64,000 bases of DNA from Silene latifolia (taxonomy: Eukaryota; Streptophyta; Magnoliopsida; Caryophyllales; Caryophyllaceae), in the NCBI RefSeq assembly GCF_048544455.1, contig NC_133537.1:13639541-13703540 (forward strand), given 5' to 3'. The notes under the pieces were generated by a model, which saw only the letters and a list, made by a program, of their open reading frames with translations, did not search any database and was not told where the DNA came from. Both the position numbers and the translations under genes were made by a program. Positions 55,483 to 64,000 of the stretch are shown piece after piece. The first letter of the stretch is position 1; each line of letters opens with the position of its first letter.

Positions 55483-56856
55483 TGTAACACCCCCTCATAC
55501 CAAGGTACCTTACCAATGACTACCCTAGCATGAGAAGCTGTTACCATCTCGGTTGCCCGAGGTTAGTATATCAAAAGCAACAATCCAAAATAACTATATT
55601 AAAGTATAAAGAGTTTAACGATTACATTATCTCAGACCAACCCAAAATAAAAGTGTAAGGGCCTCAATACAACTGAAATCAAAGACAGCTAAACTCGTAA
55701 CAGCGAAAGCTAGACTCGAAGTGATGACTCTCATGACTGTCCCATAGCTAAACATCTGCATTATCTGTCATAATCTGCTCACCGTCCCCGAATGGATCAC
55801 CGCAGGTTTTACAAAACAACAACACGGGGTCAGTACTATTCAATCAATATAAGACAACAAACAATACAACCAGCTGATCATCCTCCATCCCCGGTCTCCC
55901 GATCTCACACAGTAACCGACTACACACCGAAGTGTGAAGCCCTGCCAGATTACCCATCGCAACAGGTAATCCTCACCGCCAGTGGGTGACCGCAACCCAT
56001 CCCCACCTAGTCCAGCTCATCAACGAGCGACTAACAATCCATGTCCCTTAATGTGCACATCCCCTCCCGTGACGGGTTCCACGGAGGGCGAACTAGGGTG
56101 TGAAGCCACTCCCGCAAGTGACTTCACCACAATCACACACACAACATCACAGCTGTCACAACACCACAACCGTCACAACACAACCACACCAACACCGTCA
56201 CCACAACACCCAACCTCCGATGATCAGCAGATAACAACAATTATAAAACATATGCAATCTCAATCAATTAACAGTACTGAGTAGGAGAAACCCTACCTTT
56301 TCGCAATCCGCTATGCTGCAATCAATCATACAAATGCATAACAAATACCACATCGCACCTACAACAATGGTAATCAACAATCAACACATATATGATGAGC
56401 AAACCCTAAACCCCCAAATTAATCCAAACTAGGGTTTGCTAACTTATAAGAACAACAATAGATCAATAAAGATAAGACACTTACTATGACGACTGACACG
56501 GAATATGGTGCTAGAATCCACAATCGATGACCTTTGCCTTGGAATTGATGAAGATGATTAGAGGGGGGAGAAACATAGTTTATGTTTTGGAAGCAAAATG
56601 CCTTTAGAAACTGACAAACGATTATATAAATAATCTCTAATAATTTTAATCAAAACCGCGGAAATAATACCCAACAGACCGGATACTCGGTCGAGTATAA
56701 AGTATACTCGGCCGAGTACCCACTACTCGGTCGAGTATTCAGCATACTCGGCCGAGTGTTCCTGGGAAGTAGCCAAACAGGCTACACGACACACTTCACT
56801 CGACCGAGTAGGCCATACTCGGTCGAGTACCAGCCTATAAAATCCGTAGTATTACA
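55483..56856 (-). repeat. LARD 5' LTR (right copy)
   Basis: Same sequence and palindrome cluster (about 56680-56830) as the left copy, with the primer-binding site immediately inside. Confidence 0.88.
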
Positions 56857-58649
56857 TCATACCCAGGCATGTGTTTAGTTGTTGTCAGTATGGATGGTAA
56901 TAACAACATCAATCCTGTGGCATGGGCTGTGGTTGAGGTTGAAAATACCCAGACTTGGACTTGGTTCTTGAGCTTATTGATGGAAGATATAGAGAAGGTG
57001 GATGGAGAAGGGATGACTATAATGTCAGACAGACAAAGGGTTTGTACACTTTAATATGTAACTACCTTACTCTATGCAATTTATTTTCTACATTTTTTGT
57101 ATTTTGATAACAATGCTTTATATTTTGGACATGGGTTGTTGGAGGCTTTTAATACTGTCACTCCAAAGGCAGAAATAAGGTTTTGTGCAAGACACATATG
57201 GGCTAATTTTAAGTTGCAATGGCCTGGTACACTGATGAAGGAGTCATTTTGGGCTGCAGCTAGGGCATGTTCAAGGGGTGAGTTCCAAAAAGAAAAGGAA
57301 TGAATCAAGTTCTTGAATAAGGATGCACATGCATACCTATCTGCCATTACCAGCCAAGCATTGGTCAAGACATGCATTCTCAACTACAAGTAAGTCCAAC
57401 ATGTTGTTGAACAACATATGTGAGTCATTCAATGGAGCCTTAAAAGAAGCCAGAGATAAGCCTATTATCAGCCTTATGGAATAGATAAGAAGATATGTCA
57501 TGAAAAGGCATTATGATAAAAGGACAGGAGCTGCAGGGTTTGAGGATAGGGTAATGCCCTTTGTAACAAAGTATTTGAAGTGGGTTGATAATGAAACCAG
57601 ATTTTGCACTTTGATTCCTGCGTTTGGTGAAGAGTTTGAGGTGGTTCATAGAGGGAAACAAAAGGCTGTTAATCTCACAACTAGGACATGTACTTGTAAG
57701 ACTTGGGAGCTAACAGGAATTCCATGTCCACATGCAATGATGTGCATAACAGACCAAAAACATGAGGTCCTAGACTATGTTGATGAGGCTTACACCAAAG
57801 CCACCTATTTGAGAGCATTTCAACATCTCATAGCAGCCATGCCTGGATATGAAGATTGGGAGAAAGTTGGACTCACATCTCCTACAACACCACCATTCAA
57901 GAAGCTCCCTGGCAGACCTAAGCTAAAAAAGAGGAGAAGAGAGGTAGGAGAGGGAACTAGTGGACAGCCCAAAAAAATGAGGCAGATTAAAACTTGTGGC
58001 AAGTGTGGCTTGAATGGCCATAATATGAAGACTTGTAAGAACCCTCCAATGAGTAAAGAAAAGGAGAAGGTGACAGCAACAAGAGGGATAAGTAAATCAG
58101 CCTGGAGTGCCAAGGTAAGAGATGGTGTTGCAAGAAGGAAGGCAAAGAAGCTACAAGATGCTGCAATGGTGGCTGCACTTTCTGGCCCTTCATTTAGCCA
58201 GCAACCGAGTGTCCAGGAGAGTCAAGCTAGTGTCAATCATGCAGCACCTACTGCAAATTCAAAGAGGAAGCTAGCTTTTGGGGACTGATGATGGACTTGT
58301 AATGCTTTTAGTTATGTTTTAGTTTTTGTTGAACAATTATGTCAAACAATTAAGTGTTATTTCATCATGGGTTTGTAAGACAATTTAACAATCTATTTTA
58401 ATGTTACTTGGTTTAATTGTCTCTTCTCCAAAAGCTTTTCCAATTTATTTGATACTTGAACAAGGTCATCAAAAGAAGTCAAAATTGAATCAACATGTCT
58501 ATTTTGAGCAACATTTGAACAGAATATACAACCCTCTTTTATTGATGATAGGTTTTTCATGTTACATTAGAAAATTGCCCAAATGATTTCATTTGAGCTG
58601 CTAAACCTATCAAGTACCATCTGCCTTATAAGCTATCTAAGTTACAAGC

Positions 58650-59066
58650 TTACAATTTCAATAGAAGGCTAAGTAAAACTACTGAAAGGCAAACAACAAC
58701 AACAATCCATTTCAACATTGTTCTACTGCTCTTCATATTGTTGTTTTGATTAACCACAACCTCATCATCATATGCCTTAATTTGCCTAAGAATGGCAGTG
58801 GCTTCCTTGAGATTCTGATTCTGCTCCATCAAGTGTGCATTCTCGCACTTAATCATCATCAAATCACATTCTAGTACCTTCTTCTCCAATATCAACTGAT
58901 TAATTGTGTTTCTTTGCCACTCTATTTGTTCTTCATCATACCATCTAAAATACCCACATCCATGAGTTAAATTAGGGTTTGAAAACTTGCACTTAATGAA
59001 TCTTCTTCCAGGGTTCTCTTGTGTCCATGACTTCAATAAGGCTACTGTAACCCCACATCTACACTT
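58650..59066 (-). CDS. GRF-type zinc-finger protein with C-terminal membrane segment, 5' truncated
   Basis: The minus strand reads CRCGVTVALLKSWTQENPGR, then RFIKCKFSNPNLTHGCGYFR and WYDEEQ. This is a GRF zinc finger (CxCG ... NPGRRF..C ... GCGYFRWYDE), found in DNA-repair proteins and in a plant family often carried beside MULE transposases. A coiled-coil-like stretch follows (LILEKKVLECDLMMIKCENA), then a hydrophobic end (MLKWIVVVVCLSVVLLSLLL) that could anchor in a membrane. The first in-frame ATG (59036) lies inside the finger, and an in-frame stop lies upstream of CRCG. The true start must therefore be in a missing or spliced 5' exon, probably cut off by the CACTA element starting at 59109. 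It faces the MULE transposase gene tail to tail. Function unknown. Confidence 0.6.
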   Translation of the reverse strand, partial: KCRCGVTVALLKSWTQENPGRRFIKCKFSNPNLTHGCGYFRWYDEEQIEWQRNTINQLILEKKVLECDLMMIKCENAHLMEQNQNLKEATAILRQIKAYDDEVVVNQNNNMKSSRTMLKWIVVVVCLSVVLLSLLLKL

Positions 59067-60277
59067 AACAGCCCGTAATTGGACTCAGAATAGGAAGCCC
59101 TAGACATTCACTACAACAATTCCTATCTCTAATGACGTTTATGTAGTGGCAAAAATAGAAATGCCACTTTAGTTATACATAAGGTGGCATTTAATCGGAC
59201 AAATGTTCTAAATGCACTGCTTGACCTATTTTTTTTTGCTCCGCGCGCATACTCACTTGTTTGCCGCCCTTCACCTAATTCATTCCATTTAATATTTCAT
59301 ATACTCCCTATTTGTCCATATTTGACCACCACTTTACTTTCTCCAAAACACACTAAAACCTAATTTCATATCCCATCGGTGCTTTCATCCAATTCCTACA
59401 GGTTTCCTCTTCCCTACTTCCTTAGTTTTAATGATCAATCTTATCTTCCTAATTCATTTGAGCTTAAGTTTTGTTAATTTGTTTGATTTAACGTGTTACC
59501 CATTAATTTTTTGTCAATTTCCAGAAATTATTTTTTTTTGTTTTTTTAGTGGTTTAATTTGTTTGATTGTTTGATACTTATATGTATTCTGCTTAATGCT
59601 GCTGGTGGTCTCGGTCCTAATAGTTTGCTTTTTTTTTGATTAATTCTTGTTTAAGACGGTTTTAAGTTAAGATTAGGGATGGTAGTCTCACCCTGACTCG
59701 GTGGATATCCATCCACCCGAAATTAAATGGATGGGATATGGATGGCAATTTTGTTTTTGATTTAGGGTGAGATATGGATATGGGTGAATTTAGAGTGGGA
59801 TATGGATCATGTTTATCACCCCTTAACCACCCGGTGGATATCCTAAATTAATGTTTGTAATTAGTTTTTTAAACAATTAATAATTATTTTGATTAAAAAA
59901 TTAATCTATCTTATACGTTTGTCAATGTTTTTCACATCTCAGTTGCTTTACATTGTCATATGAATTCATCTTATTCGGAGGGGATGGAGTCTGACTTATT
60001 CTAACAGAGATATGTGAGCTAAGCTAATATATTTGTTTTGCATATGCCGTCTGACCAGTTGCTTACATTTGGAAGGGCATATAATATATCAGTTGATGTA
60101 CATTTCTTCTTCGTTCTCGTACCCGCTAGTTTTTGTGCATGACTAGTTATATTTTTTGTTCTTTTTTAACAATGCAAAGTAATTTCATTTACCATATGCT
60201 TTACCATATAAGTTGTTTTACATTAACAAGGGGTCAGATATATGAGTTGCTTTTTTAATTGATTCAGTGCACTTTCA

Positions 60278-62501
60278 ATGGTGAAAAAACGACCTCGTAC
60301 CGTGAATGTTCAAATTGTTGGTGATGATATTACACCTATTCAGAACCCACGACTACCACCCGACTCTCTTCAAGCTGCAGAAAATGAAGCTTCCCAGCCT
60401 CATGTCGACTATAATAGTGAAGGATTTTTTGTAGACACGACTCTTGAAGGTGAAAATGTTGAAGGTAAAAAGATCCTTTATATCTTCTTTACCAATGTAG
60501 TGGTTATGCAGTTTCAATGTTAGTAGTGTTGAGTGTGTAATGATAATTGCTTAGTACTGACGTGTCAACCTTACTAGCAAGTACCATAAGAAAGCACCCA
60601 AATGAAGTTTTTTTGTCTTTCAGCAGGAGGTTTTATTAGGTCCCCTGTTAGTAAGACACTTATTTTAGACAGAAGTAGCAACCATTTTTATTTCAGACGT
60701 CAAAATGTTAATTTTGTAATACAGTACAAAACATATTTGAATACATATTGAACAACTATTGTATCAGGTTCCTGACTGATTTATTTTATCTCTGTTAATG
60801 TTTAAAGATTATTCTCAATCTGTAATAACCAAGCGTAGGGGACCAACTATGATGTCCCATATCTGGAATTTACCTAAGAACAAAAGGATAAAGGTAGATT
60901 GGAATAGATATTGGCAGCCAGTGGGGGGTGAAACTTCTCAGCTTGCTCATTTTATTGGTACAATGGCTCGGAACCCTGCCTTATTGTCTCTGAGTTATCC
61001 TTCTGATTGGAGACTAGTTCCAAAAGTGAAAAAGAACGAACTTCTTCAAATTGTGAAGGTGAGTTTTATGAATAAGAAGTAAAAATGCTTATTACTTCTA
61101 TGAATTATATTTTCCTCATTATATTTGTATTGTTGTTTCAAATTGTATAGTCAAAGTATATTATTCCAAATGCTGAAGCCGCAAAGTATGTGCTGCAATC
61201 AATGGGAAGAAAATGGAGTAATTTCAAGGCAGAACTCAAAAATGATTTCTACGAACCAAATCACGGAAATGTAAGCAATGTTTTGAATGCTAAACCTGGT
61301 AATATACCACAGGACCAATGGATTTCATTAGTTACTTATTGGAGTTCAGCAAAAGGGAAGGTATGACTTGAACGTCTAACTTTGTTATATTTTTTAAGAA
61401 CGTTATAGTGGCATTGCAACATTAATAAGTTATGGTGCTAACAGTGTATACCAAGTAGTGACAGTGTATGCCAACATTAATGAGTTATGGCATTGACAGT
61501 GTATACCAACATGAACGAGTTATGGGACTGACAATTTATACGAAGTAGTGAAAGGAATGTGTTGAGCTTCTCATCTGTTTGCCTTAAATCTATTATTATT
61601 TTTATTATTATTATTAACACAAAAGGGAATAGGTTCTATAATTGGTTCAAATAGCTTATAATTAGTCTTGTAAGTTGTTCAGCTTAAAAGTTTGGTTGGT
61701 TAAAATGGGCAGGAACGCAGTGTTAAAAATAGACGTAGTCGTGAGTGCCAGGTTATGGCACATACTGCTGGATCAAAAAGTTTTGCGTGTGTGATTGAAG
61801 AACAGGTTTGTAATTTGTTCTTAGAGTCGTAGTTTTTAAGCTTAGAGATTATACGTTCATAATAGTGGTTATTTGTCATATGAATTTCTTTTATATCAGA
61901 CTATTGATGGAGTACCACCATCCCGAGCTCATGTGTTCTTGGAGACTCATAAGGACCGAAAGAGTGAGCATGCTCCAATGGATGAAAAATCAAAGCAAGC
62001 GGTGGTGAGAACCATGTTCAACTCTTATTTTAATTACGAGTATCTTTAACTAGATAACAATTTTGGCCTGTTTTGTGTGAATTCCACACGGAATTGTAAA
62101 GTTTTTCTGGTTGCTTTTAGGAAATGATCAACGAGAAACTAAATGATATGCCAAACAATAAAGAGGTCACAAATGGAGCTGTTGCTTGGGATGGTGATAT
62201 ATATTCTCAGGTGATCAATGAAATTATCGGCCCCGAGAGAAAAGGTCGAGTTCGTGGCCTTGGTAAAGGCCCATCATCTCTTCCTTCTACGACTTGCAAT
62301 GCTAACAATGAGGGATTTGATGGTGATCATACTCTATGTAACGAAAAAATCCAGCTTTTGGAGTGTGAGCTGAAGAAGGTAAATGATAAATGTCTCAAGA
62401 TACAAGAGGACAGTATAGAAGTGCAAAGAAAAACACAAGAGGATATAGCCATGCTAAAGATGGCCTTATTTAGTAGAGATATCCTTAGTCACAGTACATA
62501 G
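60278..62501 (+). CDS. Plant transposase, Ptta/En/Spm family (CACTA second protein)
   Basis: Six exons (60278-60464, 60808-61058, 61151-61360, 61713-61805, 61900-62004, 62121-62501) join in frame to 408 residues with GT-AG introns. MVKKRPRTVNVQIVGDDIT starts it. The core has TMMSHIWNLPKNKRIKVDWN, then WQPVGGETSQLAHFIGTMAR, SKYIIPNAEAAKYVLQSMGR, KWSNFKAELKNDFY and QDQWISLVTYW. Family text also runs through HTAGSKSFACVIEE and PSRAHVFLETHKDRK. The end is a coiled coil (IQLLECELKKVNDKCLKIQE). These are marks of the Ptta/En/Spm (Transposase_24) family found in CACTA elements, thought to bind element ends. No break is visible across all six exons, which is unusual in this decayed region. The catalytic TNP2-type protein is not in the window. 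Confidence 0.82.
61430..61560 (+). repeat. Degenerate short tandem repeat in CACTA gene intron
   Basis: Three imperfect copies of AGTTATGG(T/C)..TGACAGTGTATACCAA-type units with AAGTAGTGA spacers, within the intron between exons 3 and 4. Confidence 0.6.
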
Positions 62502-64000
62502 TTGTCGCTATCTTTCACGTGTTTCATACGAATGGCCATAAGAAATAGTAAGTGTTCCGGGTATGAATTCCGAAGTAGGTTTGTTTACCACGCTAGCTTT
62601 GTCGAATAATGCCTCTTCTAGCCTTGATTGCTCTCCTCGGCCTATCCTGCAACAATGAGCAAACTGAGGGCTTGGCTTTGTGCCAAGCGTACTCACTCCG
62701 ACGCTCAAGTCAGTGAACTTATTGTGATTAAGTAGTATGTTGCTTGATGACGTGTATTGTAGAGAGATGAGAGAGATAATACCAATTTAAGTGGTTCTTA
62801 GGTTAGATTCTGGATCCCCTTCTCAATGAGAGAGGTGGAGTATTTATAGACTTTCACCTTTTGTCACGTAGTGGCCAAGTGGCCAAGTGGCTAGCAGGTG
62901 GAAAGACTGATCTACCCCTCGGCCGAGGGACCCATGGCAGCCGAAGGGCCCGGTTGACTCCATGCCGAGGGGTCTTGGATATGAGTACGCGGATGTGTCT
63001 CGGTTAGTTAGTTAGCCGAGAGACGGGTGATGGGCCGATAGGCCGTACCGGATATCTTTGTTTAAAGTCGTTGACGATGTGGATATCTTTGACCTCGCTC
63101 AATATGTTGACTTGGTCACGGGTGCGAGAATATGCCCCATCAATTTGCCCCAGCGTAGTCTATGCCGTGGTATGGGCTCCGATGTATGTTGAGCGTATAT
63201 TCTGCGCAAGTGAAAATTTTCTCGCCCGGCTTCTTCTTCCTCGGCTTACTTTACGTACAGCCGTACCATATCCCCCTCCACATGGATGGGTATTGGACAT
63301 CAAATGTGGAAGAGAAGATCTTCTGGCGGCGGACCCAAGGTTGAGAGTCGGTGTGCTTTCGATTGCCCCGGCCGGTGCTACCTAGCTTGGTTAGTCATAT
63401 TGCCGGCGGAGAACAGATACTTTAGGATTTTGCTGAGGAAGATGAATAGGCAAAGGGATATGAAGGGGCGTGTTGAAGACGCTTGGTTACTGTTGCATTG
63501 ATTGACATTCAATCGTCATTGCGTTGATTGACATTCCGTGTACGCATGCCGACATGTGTCTCTTCGTTGATTGGTCGACGCTTCATGGGTCGCGCTTTGA
63601 TTGGTCCTCCTTTGTGGGCCTTTGCCTATAAATACAGATCTCCGAAGTGAAATTGGTTTACTAATTTCATTCATTCCAAAATTTTTTCTTCTTTCTAGAT
63701 CTAGAACTTCAAGTGTTTCTTTCTCTTCCAATCTTCAGAATTTTTACGTCGGCGTAGCACTTTTCTTCAAGGTAAACCCAAAAAAACTTATCATCTTTTA
63801 ATTTGTTTTAAGTAATTGCTGTGAACCATGTCTTCGCGACGCCGGTCCCGATTCTCGTGCACCGGGGTTCCCGGCGCGTTTTGATGAGGAGGAGGCGGTA
63901 GCGCCGTTCCGTTAAGGTCGGGGGCCTTAGGTCTCCTTCTCCCGAAGTTGACCGCAAAGTCCTGGAGCGGTGGGAGGATGATGACGATGTTGATGATGAT
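62502..64000 (+). mobile_element. LTR/promoter and leader of another element, start of its coding part
   Basis: Non-coding sequence rich in CCTCGGCCGAGGG / GCCGAGGGG phrases (62915-62970) runs into a TATA box (CTATAAATAC, near 63626) and a pyrimidine-rich leader. MSSRRRSRF starts at 63829, followed by acidic text (LERWEDDDDVDDD). The layout suggests an LTR or promoter plus the start of a gag-like or plant-mobile-domain protein, cut by the window edge. It looks broken. Family not identified. Confidence 0.4.

Larger units (their letters stand above)
49892..56856 (-). mobile_element. Large non-coding LTR element (LARD-like) inside the MULE
   Basis: Two LTRs of about 1375 bp (49892-51266 and 55483-56856) have TGTAACACC...GTATTACA ends. 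The flanks CCATA and TCATA are a 5-bp target duplication with one difference. The primer-binding site reads AAGTGGTATCAGAGCC on the minus strand, next to the right LTR (about 55463-55482). A polypurine tract (AAGGAGGGAAG, minus) lies beside the left LTR, so the element runs on minus. The 4.2-kb interior shows no gag or pol domain in any frame, so it depends on a helper. The LTRs differ at about thirty sites by eye (near 2%), so insertion was about a million years ago. Fossil element. Confidence 0.88.
47885..58288 (+). pseudogene. MuDR-type MULE transposase gene, split by an LTR element
   Basis: Parts in order: an N-terminal MULE domain (47930-48100, VFIWFRRHGLTLNFGRTLV, VDLYVI); a Lys/Glu-rich linker with 14-residue repeats (48610-48780); the MuDR DNA-binding domain (49118-49700, LRQALRAHAIENRYDYYFLH, CPFKVYATA, SHKCSFKG); and the transposase core (VGCRPLIGVDGCHLKG-type text up to 49891, then PGMCLVVVSMDGNNNINPVA from 56866). 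Then come FCARHIWANFKLQWPGTL, the SWIM zinc finger (TCTCKTWELTGIPCPHAM, near 57690) and a CCHC knuckle (CGKCGLNGHNMKTC, near 58000). MuDR proteins cut and paste DNA at long inverted repeats. The gene is inactive: stops and frame changes occur (48434, 49104 and 57302, for instance), besides the 7-kb insertion at 49892-56856. No terminal inverted repeats were found. Confidence 0.85.
59109..62501 (+). mobile_element. CACTA (En/Spm) element, left end to Ptta gene; right end not found
   Basis: CACTACAACAATTCC at 59109 is a CACTA-type terminus. It is followed by subterminal AGTGGCAAAAATAGAAATGC and inverse GGTGGCATTTAA motifs. A Ptta/En/Spm-type gene follows (separate entry). No TTGTAGTG right end or TNP2 transposase is seen before 62501, after which the sequence becomes LTR-like. 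The element is therefore cut or continues beyond an insertion. A degenerate TATGGATGG/GGATATCC-rich stretch sits at 59690-59840. Confidence 0.65.

Noticed and set aside
1-64000. CRISPR arrays, operons, tRNA or rRNA genes
   Set aside because: No direct-repeat/spacer array, no cloverleaf or rRNA text was seen, and the genome is a plant nuclear one.

Overview
This is nuclear DNA from a flowering plant. The genes have many small GT-AG introns, the intergenic DNA is AT-rich, and LTR retrotransposons, MITEs, Helitrons, a MULE and a CACTA element are all present. The style of the repeats (short dispersed pieces with 'tactccgtat'-like ends, and LTRs carrying 'tactcggtcgagta' palindromes) suggests Caryophyllales, perhaps Caryophyllaceae. 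That placement is an inference from repeat style only.

Layout. 0-4.3 kb holds five unrelated, decayed host-gene fragments, all on the minus strand: a CAP10/POGLUT-type glucosyltransferase, a GH1 beta-glucosidase, an RS-domain protein, a PPR protein and one SNF2 helicase exon. 5-6.8 kb is a stack of small DNA elements: a MITE pair member with GC-rich cargo, a Helitron whose 5' end is tandemly duplicated, and a MITE with a 9-bp target duplication. 6.8-11 kb carries a short mitochondrial-type FtsH (m-AAA protease) gene and a decayed copy of its last exon. 11.5-15.6 kb is a complete UFD1 gene on the minus strand, with a tandemly amplified Stowaway MITE in intron 1. 17.1-19.4 kb is a complete MPP6 (exosome cofactor) gene. 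22.7-34.1 kb is a cluster of four intact GRAS transcription factor genes of the SCL14 type: one on plus, then three in tandem on minus, with duplicated flanks.

From 34.4 kb to the end the window is almost all mobile DNA. A Stowaway interrupted by a Mutator-type MITE is followed by a Copia element. The Copia has a Helitron in its 5' LTR and a young Ty3/gypsy element (476-bp LTRs, CATGG target duplication) inside its gag region. Next come fragments of other LTR elements, then a MuDR-type MULE transposase gene split by a 7-kb non-coding LTR element with 1.37-kb LTRs and a strongly G-poor plus strand. A GRF zinc-finger reading frame opposes the MULE. A CACTA element then begins, with an intact six-exon Ptta/En/Spm-type gene, and the window ends in the promoter and leader of another element.

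The likely working genes are UFD1, MPP6, the four GRAS genes and probably the short FtsH. UFD1 (Cdc48 cofactor) and FtsH (AAA protease) both act in protein quality control, and SCL14-type GRAS factors are known as coactivators of detoxification genes through TGA factors. Nothing in the sequence shows that these neighbours form one pathway. All gene calls come from reading translations and splice sites by eye, without database searches.
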